Part shown: positions 11,368 to 20,145 of the stretch, piece by piece
Position numbering within the stretch: the stretch's first letter is position 1
Layout of the letters: each line of letters starts with the position of its first letter
Assembly: GCA_021324935.1 (NCBI GenBank)
Contig: JAJPIE010000044.1
Span: forward strand, 124,001-188,000
DNA length: 64,000 bases
Direction of reading: 5' to 3'
From: Acidobacteriota bacterium
GTDB taxonomy: Bacteria > Acidobacteriota > Terriglobia > Acidiferrales > UBA7541
Program-made: the position numbers and the translations under genes
Notes under the pieces: model-generated
What the model was told of the DNA's origin: nothing
Database searches by the model: none
The model's input: only the letters and a program-made list of their open reading frames with translations

Positions 11368-12570
11368 ATGAGATCCATGAGGGGCTATCGTTACGAAACA
11401 CTGCGGCGAACGACATGCTTCGTCGCCCTTTTTCTGCCCGCGGCGGCGCTGCATTGCGAGACGATACCGCTGAGGAGCGTGGTAACGCCGTCGACTGTGT
11501 TTGAAAAGGACGGCAAACCCGTCACGTTTGCGATTCATGGATTTATCGAGTTTCGTTCGCTGGCGGCGGCGTTTCCGTACATACGGGCGCAAGGCGAGAG
11601 ATGGAAGGGGAAAATCAGCAAGGAGGAAGAAGAGGGATTGGAGACAGCGCTATTGCGGGAGGCGGTGGAAAGCCGGGTCGTTTCGATGGTGGATGAACGA
11701 CCGCTGGAGTCGCTGGTTACGCATACAAGCGGGGAGTTGCGCGAGGCGATTGCGGAGGTGAAAGAACCGGTGCCGGCAGGCTACACCGAGGCCTTTCTGG
11801 CGGTGCAGGAAAAGTGGAAGCATTCCATCAATTGTTGGAGCGCTTCGCCGGTGATTGCGGCGAGAGCGCTTTCGAACTGGTATCCAATTGAAGAGGGAAT
11901 CCCGCTGTATGGCGCCAACTATGATTCGACGGAGCATTTCTGGCAGGCGGTGAAGTATCACCCGGGCGTGACCGTCGGGGAAGTGAAGGAGCTCACAAAG
12001 AAGCTTGAGGCGATGGATTGGAGCGGGTGGCTCCAGCGATTGGACGATGATCCCAGGATTTATCTGCCAAACGCGTACGCAGTGGAATTCTTGCGAGCGA
12101 ATTTGAAGCCAGAAAAGTGGCGATGGTTTGAGGAGGAGTTGAGCGGTCGCGGATTAAAGGATGGAGACCTGGCGCGGCAGGCGCAACAGCGAACGGGTGG
12201 GGCGTTCCGATTTAGCGCTTACGAAGAAAAAGTGTTATGGGGCGATCTGGCAGATACGCTACATCTGATCTACTTGTTTTCAGCCGAAGATGATCCGCTG
12301 CGAAAGCTGATGACGGACCACCATTTCGACGGAATTTACTTGGGCACCAGGAAGATGGGATTTATCAGTGAGGAGTTCCGCTCGCTGATGCTGGAAATCT
12401 GGAAGGTGAAGTATCTGCAGATGCCGAGATTCCGTGAGGTGATTGCGGGAATCCCGAAGGAGATCCGGCTGGAGCATTTTTTAAACGATGGCGACTCGCC
12501 AGATATTCCGATTGCGGTGTATGTGGGGTATTTGAATCGAATTCGGGAGCTGGCGCAGACCGGAGAATAG
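11368..12570 (+). CDS. Exported protein with NADAR (YbiA)-like signature
   Basis: From ATG 11368, which has AAGGAA seven bases upstream, the protein is 400 residues with a signal peptide ending near AALHCE. The core contains LSNWYP (168-173) and STEHFWQAVKYHPG, with Glu189-His190. These resemble the SNF-WP and SEHYFQAQKF motifs of YbiA/NADAR proteins. A C-terminal part (EIWKVKYLQMPRFREVI, then RLEH) resembles the second YbiA block. About 130 residues are inserted between the two blocks. NADAR enzymes remove ADP-ribose from guanine or act on riboflavin-pathway intermediates in the cytoplasm, so an exported member would be unusual. The assignment is by motif reading only. Confidence 0.6.
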   Translation: MRSMRGYRYETLRRTTCFVALFLPAAALHCETIPLRSVVTPSTVFEKDGKPVTFAIHGFIEFRSLAAAFPYIRAQGERWKGKISKEEEEGLETALLREAVESRVVSMVDERPLESLVTHTSGELREAIAEVKEPVPAGYTEAFLAVQEKWKHSINCWSASPVIAARALSNWYPIEEGIPLYGANYDSTEHFWQAVKYHPGVTVGEVKELTKKLEAMDWSGWLQRLDDDPRIYLPNAYAVEFLRANLKPEKWRWFEEELSGRGLKDGDLARQAQQRTGGAFRFSAYEEKVLWGDLADTLHLIYLFSAEDDPLRKLMTDHHFDGIYLGTRKMGFISEEFRSLMLEIWKVKYLQMPRFREVIAGIPKEIRLEHFLNDGDSPDIPIAVYVGYLNRIRELAQTGE

Positions 12571-12683
12571 AAACTGGAAAGCAGAGAATTGAAGAATAGA
12601 AGACCATCGGTCTGGCACTGCACATATCCAGGAACAGCAATCAAGAATGGAAGAGAACACTGGCTGGAACGCCAGCGCCGCAC

Positions 12684-13637
12684 TCAGGCGTTTGACGGAT
12701 TGCTTGAGTTGGCGGTGCGTTCCGCCGAGAGGACGCGGGGGATGCCGGCGAGGTCGTTGGTGACGAGGAGATTGGTCCACTCCGGAGACTCGAGGAGCGG
12801 GCGGACGGCGGGGAGGGAGTCATGGCCGAGCTCGAGAACGAGAAGGCCGCGGGGTTTTACGTGGCGAGCAGCTTCGGGGATGAGCCGGCCATAGAGTTCG
12901 TAGCCTTCTTCGCCGCCGAAAAGCGCGATGGATGGTTCGTACTCGCGGACTTCGATTGGAAGGCTGAGTGCCTCTTTGCGGCCGATGTAGGGAGGGTTGG
13001 AAATTACAAGATCAAAGAGAATTGGCGAGTGAGGAGTGGCGAGTGGGGAGAAAGCGGAGAAGAGGTTGGATTGGAGAGAAGTGATGCGGTTAGCGAAGCC
13101 GAGGCGGTTGGCATTGCGTTGGGCGACAGCGAGGGCGTCGGGGGAGATGTCGATGGCATAGATTTGTGCGGCGGGGAGTTCCTTGGCAAGGGCGATCGCG
13201 ACGCAGCCCGAGCCCGTGCCGATGTCCACGACAGAGACATTATCGCCGGTGAGCTTGGGTGGTCGGCCGGCGCGGATTTCACGAACGGCGAGACGGTCGA
13301 GAGCGACCTCGATCAGATGTTCGGTTTCGGGGCGGGGAATGAGGACGTCGGGAGTGACCTCGAAGTCGAGGCCCCAGAATTCCTGGTGGCCGGTGAGGTG
13401 CTGCGTGGGCTTTCCCCCGATACGGCATTGAATTAAACGCAGAAATTCCTGAGCGACCGATTCGGGGACGATTTCTTCCGGATGAGCATAAAGCCACGTA
13501 CGATCGCGCCCGATGGAGTGGAGCAGGAGCAACTCGGCCGCGAGCGTGTCCGAGGGGATATGCGCTTCGCGGAGAAGATGGATGCCCTGTTTCAGCAGGG
13601 AGCGCAGGTCGGGGGGTGGTGTGGTCAAATCGGTCAT
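12684..13637 (-). CDS. prmC: Release factor glutamine N5-methyltransferase
   Basis: The 317-residue protein has the N-terminal helical release-factor-binding domain, then a Rossmann methyltransferase domain with VVDIGTGSGCVAIALA (SAM binding) and the NPPY catalytic motif (DLVISNPPYIGR). It methylates the Gln of the GGQ loop of release factors. The gene for RF1 lies just upstream on the same strand, a common bacterial pairing. ATG 13637 starts the recognisable protein. The frame extends upstream into prfA without conserved sequence. Confidence 0.93.
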   Translation of the reverse strand: MTDLTTPPPDLRSLLKQGIHLLREAHIPSDTLAAELLLLHSIGRDRTWLYAHPEEIVPESVAQEFLRLIQCRIGGKPTQHLTGHQEFWGLDFEVTPDVLIPRPETEHLIEVALDRLAVREIRAGRPPKLTGDNVSVVDIGTGSGCVAIALAKELPAAQIYAIDISPDALAVAQRNANRLGFANRITSLQSNLFSAFSPLATPHSPILFDLVISNPPYIGRKEALSLPIEVREYEPSIALFGGEEGYELYGRLIPEAARHVKPRGLLVLELGHDSLPAVRPLLESPEWTNLLVTNDLAGIPRVLSAERTANSSNPSNA

Positions 13638-13725
13638 GCGATTCAGGCAGGCTTTGAAATTCGCAACTCGAAACTCACGAAGGACACCGGCAAGAGTGCC
13701 GGTGCCAGAGTGAAATTGAAAGGTG

Positions 13726-14817
13726 TCACTCTTCGGCGAGTTCGGCTTTGAGTCGTTCCGCCTCGAAGTGTTCGACAAGGCCATCGACGATGGGTGCGAG
13801 TTTGCCGTCCATGACGTCCGTGAGCTGGTGAATGGTCAAGCCGATACGGTGATCGGTAACGCGGTTTTGCGGGTAGTTGTAGGTACGGATTTTCTCGGAG
13901 CGGTCGCCGGTCTTAATCTGGCCGCGCCGCTCGGCGGTGATGGCGGCCTGTTGCTTTTCGAGTTCCAATTCGTAGAGTCGAGAACGCAGAACGCGCATGG
14001 CTTTGGCGCGGTTCTTGATTTGAGATTTTTCGTCCTGCTGAGAGACGACGAGGCCGGTGGGCAGGTGCGTAATGCGGACGGCGGAGTAAGTTGTGTTGAC
14101 AGACTGGCCGCCGGGACCCGAGGAGCAGAACGTGTCGACGCGGAGGTCCTTGGCCTCGATTTTGATGTCGATTTCGTCGGCTTCCGGCAAAACGGCGACA
14201 GTGGCAGCGGAGGTGTGGATGCGCCCCTGGGTTTCCGTGGCGGGGACGCGCTGCACCCGATGAACTCCGCTTTCATATTTGAGCTTTGAATAGACCTTGT
14301 TACCCTGAATGGCGGCAACGATTTCCTTCACGCCCCCCATGGATGCGGGCGAACTCTCCATGACTTCGACTTTCCAGCCCTGGGATTCGGCATAACGCGA
14401 ATACATGCGGAAAAGATCGCCGGCGAAGATGCCGGCTTCGTCGCCGCCGGTGCCGGCGCGGATTTCGAGGATGATGTTCTTCTCGTCGTTGGGGTCCTTG
14501 GGGAGGAGCAGAAGCTTCAGCTCATGCTCGACTTTTTCCTTTCGGGCAGCAAGAAGCTTTTCCTCTTCTTGAGCCATGTGGCGCATTTCAGCGTCGTCGG
14601 ACTCGAGGACCATCTGGTGGGCGCCGGCGAGATCTTTTTCAATCTGCTTGAACTCGCGGTGCTTGCTGACGATGGCTTCTAAATCGGCGTGCTGCTTGGC
14701 GAGTTTTTGGAAACGCGCGGAGTCGGAGATGACTTCGGGTGAAGAAAGTTCGTGGGTCATCTCCTGATAGCGGGTATCGAGCTGATCGAGTTTTTCAGTC
14801 AAGGTGAGTACTGCCAT
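13726..14817 (-). CDS. prfA: Peptide chain release factor 1
   Basis: The 363-residue protein is the usual RF1 length. It carries the GGQ peptidyl-hydrolysis motif in [17 protein letters not shown], the RF1-type PAT stop-codon recognition tripeptide ([14 protein letters not shown]) and the acidic helical N-terminal domain. It terminates translation at UAA and UAG. It is co-directional with prmC, 88 bases away, consistent with a shared transcript. Confidence 0.96.
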   Translation of the reverse strand: MAVLTLTEKLDQLDTRYQEMTHELSSPEVISDSARFQKLAKQHADLEAIVSKHREFKQIEKDLAGAHQMVLESDDAEMRHMAQEEEKLLAARKEKVEHELKLLLLPKDPNDEKNIILEIRAGTGGDEAGIFAGDLFRMYSRYAESQGWKVEVMESSPASMGGVKEIVAAIQGNKVYSKLKYESGVHRVQRVPATETQGRIHTSAATVAVLPEADEIDIKIEAKDLRVDTFCSSGPGGQSVNTTYSAVRITHLPTGLVVSQQDEKSQIKNRAKAMRVLRSRLYELELEKQQAAITAERRGQIKTGDRSEKIRTYNYPQNRVTDHRIGLTIHQLTDVMDGKLAPIVDGLVEHFEAERLKAELAEE

Positions 14818-15121
14818 TGGAAATCCTTTTTCTCCACGAGATTTGAGTCACCGGAGATGGGTGACTGGTGAACAGTGATTGGTGACGGGCGAAGAGAGCA
14901 ACGGCGCCCGGGCGGGCGCAAGGCATGAGGCAGCTAATGAAAGAAGGTATACATTCTATCTACTGATTCTAACAGAATTTTGACGATAACGGTTGAATGA
15001 CGAAACGGACCGGCAAAGAGGCGAGCCCGGAGGCGAATTGGCCAAGGTCGGCGTGGAACGAGAATTTGGGTGGTGTTAGGATGCAATTTGACGGAGAGGC
15101 CGAGAATCGAGAGCAGATGCG
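14818..15121. other. Divergent intergenic region with short direct repeats
   Basis: No gene is seen. It separates prfA (minus) from the Rieske gene (plus). Two imperfect 11-bp repeats, GTGACTGGTGA (14861-14871) and GTGATTGGTGA (14875-14885), lie near the prfA start. On the minus strand TGTTAGAAT at 14975-14967 could be an extended -10 for prfA. This is weak. Confidence 0.35.
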
Positions 15122-16237
15122 ATGAGTGAGGCGGTACGAGCGGCGCTAGAGAGTTCAGTGGAGGGGCTGGCGGAGAGCGCGCCGAAAGCCGATACAGGAT
15201 TCCTATGGGACTTCTGGTATCCGGCGATGCGGAGCGAGGAGATCCACGGGAAGGACCTGGCCAAGGCGATGCTGCTGGAGGTGCCGCTGGTGATCGGGCG
15301 GACGAGCGAAGGGAAGGCATTCGCAATGCGGGATGCGTGTCCGCACCGGGGGATTCCGCTTTCCTATGGGCATTTTGACGGAAACAGCGTGCAGTGCAGT
15401 TATCACGGTTGGGAGTTCGACGCTTGCAGCGGAAAGTGCACGCTGATTCCCTCGCTGACGAGCCACGACAGGCTGAAGATCGAGAGAATTTCGGCCGGGC
15501 ACTACCCATGCGAAGAGCGGGACGGGTACGTGTGGGTGTACATGAACGCGCCCGGGACGCGGTTACCGGAGAAACTGCCGGCGGTGCCCGAACTGGAAAA
15601 GTTCGGAGAAAAATACAAGATGACGCGGCTGGAATGCGAACTACCTTCGCACATCGATCATGGAATCATCGGATTAATGGACCCCGCGCACGGGCCTTTT
15701 GTGCACCAATCCTGGTTTTGGCGAAGCAAAGCCAGCATTCACGAGAAGGCGAAGCAGTTTGAGCCAATTCCGTACGGATTCCGGATGAGCCCGCACAAGC
15801 CAAGCGCGAATAGCGCGCCATACAAGTTGCTGGCAAAGATGACCGGGGAGACGGTGACGACGACGATCGACTTTGTGCTGCCAAACATTCGCACGGAAAC
15901 CGACCGGAGCGGAAAGCTGTGGTTTTCCAGCCGGGCAACAGTGACGCCGGTGAAGCGGGACTTGTGCCGGATCGATTTTGTGGCGGCGTGGAATCTGCCC
16001 GTTCCCGTTTCCATTTTCCGGATCTTTGCGAAGCTTTTCTTGAGACAGGATCAGGAGACGATGATCCAGCAGGCGGAAGGATTGAAACACAATCCGAAGC
16101 TGATGCTGATTGACGACGCGGACCGGCCGGCTAAGTGGTATTTCGCACTGAAACAGGGTTTGCTGGAATCACGGCGAAGCGGGTTGCCGATGGTGCACCC
16201 GATGGACGGTCCGGTAACGCTGCGCTGGAGAAGTTGA
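15122..16237 (+). CDS. Rieske non-heme iron oxygenase, alpha subunit type
   Basis: The 371-residue protein has a Rieske [2Fe-2S] domain with CPH at 73-75 and CSYH at 92-95, which supply the Cys2His2 ligands. A C-terminal catalytic domain begins around HIDHGIIGLMDPAHGPFVH, which contains the plausible His/Asp ligands for mononuclear iron. The family hydroxylates or demethylates aromatic, lipid or porphyrin-like substrates. The substrate cannot be told here, and no reductase gene is adjacent. The diheme cytochrome gene follows 101 bases later on the same strand, so an electron-transfer link is possible but speculative. Confidence 0.88.
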   Translation: MSEAVRAALESSVEGLAESAPKADTGFLWDFWYPAMRSEEIHGKDLAKAMLLEVPLVIGRTSEGKAFAMRDACPHRGIPLSYGHFDGNSVQCSYHGWEFDACSGKCTLIPSLTSHDRLKIERISAGHYPCEERDGYVWVYMNAPGTRLPEKLPAVPELEKFGEKYKMTRLECELPSHIDHGIIGLMDPAHGPFVHQSWFWRSKASIHEKAKQFEPIPYGFRMSPHKPSANSAPYKLLAKMTGETVTTTIDFVLPNIRTETDRSGKLWFSSRATVTPVKRDLCRIDFVAAWNLPVPVSIFRIFAKLFLRQDQETMIQQAEGLKHNPKLMLIDDADRPAKWYFALKQGLLESRRSGLPMVHPMDGPVTLRWRS

Positions 16238-16338
16238 CATCCGGCCCGCCTTCGAGAGATAAAGAACCAAGTTTTGCCCCCTTTGTTTTGGTCGGCCCCT
16301 GAAAGAACAAATCCCTGGAACACGCCGAGGTGACGTGT

Positions 16339-17358
16339 ATGGTTTTGCGCTCTTTACCGGGCCGCAGGACGATTGCCTGGCTGGTGTTCGTATGCGCGCC
16401 CTTGTGCTTCGCGCAAAACTCCGTAAAAAGCACTCCCGCAGATTCGAATCAGCAGGAGTTTCGCGCAGAGCCATCCGCCAAACGACTGGAGAGGGGGCGC
16501 TACTTGGTGACATCGGTAGCGCATTGTTTCGAGTGTCACGATGAAGCGAATTTCGAGAACGGACACGGGCAGCCCATCCCGGGAAAGCAAGGCTCGGGGA
16601 GAATCGTGAACGGAGAGGTTTATGATGGACAGCCGTTTCCCGATGGGCTGGTGTGCCCGAATATCACGCCAGACAAGGAAACCGGGGCGGGGAGCTGGAC
16701 GAATGCGCAGTTCGAGCGGGCGATCCGGCACGGGATTGGTCATGATGGCCGGCAGTTACTCGATTACATGCCTTATGCGTTTTTCCGCAGCATGACAGAC
16801 GAAGACGTGGCTTCGGTGATCGTATACATCCGTTCGATTCCGGCCGTCCGCAATCCGCTACCGAAGCGAAGCCTGCCTTTTGAAATTAAAGTGGATTTTC
16901 ACCCGGAGTTGGAGCCAAAGTTACCTGAGAATGCCGACGAGCAGGTGAAACACGGCTGGTATCTGGTCCGCCTAGCGCAGTGCAACGACTGTCACACGCC
17001 GGCGAACGCGGATGGTTCGGCGAATACAGCGATGATGTTCGGCGGAGGCGCGCGCATGACCGGCCCTTGGGGAGACATTGTCACGGCGAACATCACGGTG
17101 GACCCTTCCGGAATCGGGCATTACGACGAAGCTATGTTTATCAAGACGATGCGGACGGGCCGCGCTTCGGGTGGAGTGCGCGACCTGAATCCACTGATGC
17201 CCTGGAGCTATTTCCGGAACATGACGGATGAGGATCTGAAAGCGATCTTTGCGTATCTGAAAACGGTGCCACCGGTAAGGCACCACGTGGACAATTCGGA
17301 AGAAGCGACGTATTGTCCGATTTGCCGGCAGAAGCATGGATTTGGGGACAAAAACTAG
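16339..17358 (+). CDS. Exported diheme cytochrome c
   Basis: ATG 16339 has GAGGTGA about five bases upstream. The 339-residue product begins with a signal peptide (GRRTIAWLVFVCAPLCFA). Two heme-binding CXXCH motifs are present, CFECH (63-67) and CNDCH (215-219), each heading a class I cytochrome c domain. It resembles the periplasmic cytochrome subunits of alcohol or aldehyde dehydrogenases. A third Cys pair (CPIC) near the C-terminus lacks the His and is not a heme site. The gene overlaps the convergent gene at 17355 by four bases. Confidence 0.88.
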   Translation: MVLRSLPGRRTIAWLVFVCAPLCFAQNSVKSTPADSNQQEFRAEPSAKRLERGRYLVTSVAHCFECHDEANFENGHGQPIPGKQGSGRIVNGEVYDGQPFPDGLVCPNITPDKETGAGSWTNAQFERAIRHGIGHDGRQLLDYMPYAFFRSMTDEDVASVIVYIRSIPAVRNPLPKRSLPFEIKVDFHPELEPKLPENADEQVKHGWYLVRLAQCNDCHTPANADGSANTAMMFGGGARMTGPWGDIVTANITVDPSGIGHYDEAMFIKTMRTGRASGGVRDLNPLMPWSYFRNMTDEDLKAIFAYLKTVPPVRHHVDNSEEATYCPICRQKHGFGDKN

Positions 17359-18020
17359 CGGAGGGAAGTTGGATCGAAATCAACGGAAACGGGATCGCCC
17401 TCGGGAGGCGTAACCAGAACAGTGGCGGTATCGTCCGTAAACGCCGAAGCGGGGAAGTCAAATGTGAGCGTTGCTCCAGTCAAATCACAACCGTCATCGG
17501 TGCAGCGAAACGTGGGTTCGCCCGTTGCGGCGCTCGGAATCATCATTTGATCCTTTTGAGATACATGCAGACGAAAACCGCGCCAAAAATCCGCGGGACG
17601 CAGCATCACCCCGTGATTTGCTTGTGAATCTTGCCGCGCGGGACGTATCAGGAATTCGCCGTAAGAATCCGTCAAAAAAATCTGGACGATCACGCGCACA
17701 ATCTCGGGAGCACTGTCGTGGTCGAGTTGCGCCTGCTGCGCGCTGTAAATACCGAGGTGCTGACTGGAGTTGATGGCCGTAAGAACATAAGGAGTGAAGA
17801 AACTGACTGATTGGATATAAGGTCCCTTCGCAGGAGCGGGCAAGGCGCGGCTGTAATTAGAGACAAATTGGGCGAAGGTCTCGTCACGCCGCTGGCCAAG
17901 GAAATAGGCGTCGCGGACGGCGGTGTCGGAGAGGGGAGTTTCGAAGGGAAAAGTAGCGGCGGGAAATCCCAGAAATGACGCGAGGAGAAGGGCGAAAAGG
18001 CGCTTTGTGAGTGTGAGCAC
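17355..18020 (-). CDS. Exported hypothetical protein
   Basis: The protein has about 221 residues, an N-terminal signal peptide (KRLFALLLASFLGFPAATFP) and no further membrane helix. It is otherwise soluble and ends in a beta-rich stretch. It contains one pair of cysteines (FRCTDDGCDLTG) that could form a disulfide. I do not recognise the family. GTG 18020 has AGGAGG three bases upstream, a strong but closely spaced site. An in-frame GTG at 18053 is the longer alternative. It lies downstream of the ThyX-like gene on the same strand and may be cotranscribed with it. Confidence 0.65.
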   Translation of the reverse strand: MLTLTKRLFALLLASFLGFPAATFPFETPLSDTAVRDAYFLGQRRDETFAQFVSNYSRALPAPAKGPYIQSVSFFTPYVLTAINSSQHLGIYSAQQAQLDHDSAPEIVRVIVQIFLTDSYGEFLIRPARQDSQANHGVMLRPADFWRGFRLHVSQKDQMMIPSAATGEPTFRCTDDGCDLTGATLTFDFPASAFTDDTATVLVTPPEGDPVSVDFDPTSLR

Positions 18021-18065
18021 GGGCCTCCTCTTTCTTGATTGGACGTTCGGCACCGGAGCGGGGTT

Positions 18066-19637
18066 TCAGATGCGGCGCGGGGTGTTGGGAAAATCAAGCC
18101 AGACTTTGACGCCGCAGAAGTGGGAGCCCTCGGTGCAGATCGGCGTGGTGATGCCGGCGCGCAGGTGGCAGGGCGGGCCGATGTAGCGGGAAAGCTGCGG
18201 ATGGACCTCGCGCAACTGGGCAATCTCGTCCATGGAGGCGTTGTAGATCTCTTCCTGCGCATTGAAGCAGGTGCGCATGGTCCATTTGTGAAGAAGATGG
18301 AGCAGCGAGCCGGTTTCGACCAAGCGGATCGATTTGGCGTTGGGAAGCAGATATAGAGCGATCTCGGGAGGGACGCCACGGTCGAGAAGTTGATTCTTGG
18401 CGGCCCAGGCATCCAGCATGGCGCGGTCGTAAACCGCGCGGGCGCGTGGATTTTCGTTCAAAAGCACGGGGGTGATGTAATCGGGGTCGCGGGTATCCGC
18501 AAGAGTTAGGAGCGGGCGAGAGCCGGGGACCATGCGATGGCGCTGATCCTGGCTGTCCGCGGTGTGGCTGATTTTTTTTGCGAAGGTGTAGTTGGCGTGT
18601 TGCAGGGCTCGCATCATCGGAGCGTGAACGCCAATGTTGAGGGTTTCAAGGCGATAGAGATTGCGGGCCGGATTCAGGATGCGGTCGATCGCTTCGGCGT
18701 CGGAACATGTGGATTCCGAAAGGCCCAGGACAGCGCGATAGGATTCGGCTATGACGCGAGGAGCGTTGGGGGAGTAGTCCACGAGGCGTGAAGTTTTTCC
18801 GGATAAGCTGGCGTCGAATTCGCGCGCGAAGGCATCGGCTGTGGGCTTCGCAGGCACTACTTCCTTCCATTCGGGCAGTTCTTCGAGAGGCGCGGTGCCG
18901 AAACGATCGAAAAATTGGGGATCGATTTGGCGGACGAGCGCAACCATTTCGCCGATGATGGCGCGAGCTTCGCTGGGCGTGTCCGAAGCCGAACACATGC
19001 GCCAAAGGCGGTGAAGGACGATGCCCGAGACGGTGTGCACCATTGCCGTGAATGCCGCGACGGGAAGCACGTAACGCGCGATTTCGATCGAGCGTTTTTC
19101 GGCGGAGCGTTCGATTTTCTGTAGGCGTTTGGGGTGGGACATCGGGCCAATGTGCCAGATGTCATTCAAAATGGTGCGGGCTTCGGGAACAAGTAGCGCG
19201 GAAAGTTCGCGGTAGTAAGCCCAGCCGCGTGCAATCGCGCTTTCGTAGATTTGGCGGGAGCTTTCGTCAAAGAAGAGCGAAACCGGAGGGACATAGGCTT
19301 GGGCACGATCGAGCCGGACGTAGCGCTGGCTTTGTTGCTCGGAGTTGTAAAAAGGGTGTGCGTGCAGGAAGGACCAGACAAACTGGCGGCTGACGTTTTC
19401 GAGCCCGAATTCGAAATGTGCATGCTGATAGACCGTGTGATGGCCGCTATAGAAGGTTGCGGCTCCAATATTCAGGCGCTGCTTGTCGGTAATCTCTTGA
19501 GGAGTTATCAGATGCGAGGAGTAACACGTGCGGGCAGCGGCGATGGCAGAGTCGAAGGGGTGAAGGAATGCGTTGCGCAACGTGACCCGTGGGCCACCTG
19601 TTTCCACCAGGCCGGCGTCCGGCGGGCCATCAAACAT
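18066..19637 (-). CDS. Tandem ThyX-like (FAD-dependent thymidylate synthase-related) protein
   Basis: The protein has 523 residues, about twice the length of a ThyX subunit, and reads as two ThyX-like halves. The first half has a block FEFGLENVSRQFVWSFLHAH followed by NSEQQSQRYV, where ThyX would have the RHR-x7-S substrate-binding motif but RHR is replaced. The second half has QRHRMVPGSRP, where RHR is kept but the serine context is not. ThyX makes dTMP using FAD and methylenetetrahydrofolate. Whether this fused form is active is not clear. ATG 19637 begins the conserved part. A GTG seven codons upstream is possible. Confidence 0.78.
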   Translation of the reverse strand: MFDGPPDAGLVETGGPRVTLRNAFLHPFDSAIAAARTCYSSHLITPQEITDKQRLNIGAATFYSGHHTVYQHAHFEFGLENVSRQFVWSFLHAHPFYNSEQQSQRYVRLDRAQAYVPPVSLFFDESSRQIYESAIARGWAYYRELSALLVPEARTILNDIWHIGPMSHPKRLQKIERSAEKRSIEIARYVLPVAAFTAMVHTVSGIVLHRLWRMCSASDTPSEARAIIGEMVALVRQIDPQFFDRFGTAPLEELPEWKEVVPAKPTADAFAREFDASLSGKTSRLVDYSPNAPRVIAESYRAVLGLSESTCSDAEAIDRILNPARNLYRLETLNIGVHAPMMRALQHANYTFAKKISHTADSQDQRHRMVPGSRPLLTLADTRDPDYITPVLLNENPRARAVYDRAMLDAWAAKNQLLDRGVPPEIALYLLPNAKSIRLVETGSLLHLLHKWTMRTCFNAQEEIYNASMDEIAQLREVHPQLSRYIGPPCHLRAGITTPICTEGSHFCGVKVWLDFPNTPRRI

Positions 19638-19707
19638 GCGAGATTGCGTAGCCACGTTGGAAGATGATTTTACACGGAGAGCGCGAAGGGGACAAAAGGA
19701 TAGGGCT

Positions 19708-19737
19708 AAAAAGCGGACCGGGGAAAAGCCGGTCCGC
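19708..19737 (-). terminator. Rho-independent terminator after rpmE
   Basis: On the minus strand a perfect 9-bp GC-rich stem (GCGGACCGG / CCGGTCCGC, 19737-19713, loop of 7) is followed directly by TTTTT. It lies 33 bases after the rpmE stop. Confidence 0.88.
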
Positions 19738-19769
19738 ACAGAGTTGAAGTGTGGGAGTGGAAGGGGAAC

Positions 19770-19997
19770 TTACTTCCTGCCAGCGGCAGCGGGAACGTTG
19801 GCGTACTTTTTCTGGAAACGCTCGACGCGGCCGGCCGTGTCAACCAGTTTCTGCTTGCCCGTAAAAAACGGGTGGCAGCTCGAGCAGATTTCAATGCGGA
19901 GCATATCGCCCTTGACGGTCGAGCGGGTCTGGAAAGTGTTCCCGCAGGCACAGTGAACGGTCACAGGATGATAATCGGGGTGAATACCGGGTTTCAT
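19770..19997 (-). CDS. rpmE: 50S ribosomal protein L31
   Basis: The 75-residue protein matches bacterial L31: [12 protein letters not shown] at the N-terminus and [20 protein letters not shown] in the middle. It is the zinc-binding form, with CACG near residue 17 and CSSC near residue 37. ATG 19997 has GGAGA at a proper distance. The gene has its own strong promoter (20085-20112) and terminator (19708-19737), so it is probably a single-gene unit. Zinc-form L31 is often replaced by a zinc-free paralogue under zinc starvation, but none is seen here. Confidence 0.96.
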   Translation of the reverse strand: MKPGIHPDYHPVTVHCACGNTFQTRSTVKGDMLRIEICSSCHPFFTGKQKLVDTAGRVERFQKKYANVPAAAGRK

Positions 19998-20084
19998 GGG
20001 TCTCCAATCTATTGCGGCCGGTCTGCACGGCGAAGCTCTGGGAGGAAGCCGCAGCCGCGTCGCTAGGCCACAAGACAAACCCCA

Positions 20085-20112
20085 ATTATACGAAAACCGG
20101 TGGGAATATCAA
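20085..20112 (-). promoter_or_regulatory. Sigma-70 promoter of rpmE
   Basis: On the minus strand TTGATA (20112-20107), a 16-base spacer and a perfect TATAAT (20090-20085) precede rpmE by about 90 bases. Confidence 0.8.
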
Positions 20113-20145
20113 AATCGGTGGATGACCGGCGAAAAAGGCACGAAA

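Noticed and set aside
14934-15509. 191-codon minus-strand frame between prfA and the Rieske gene
   Set aside because: Most of it is antisense to the Rieske domain. It has no domain of its own.
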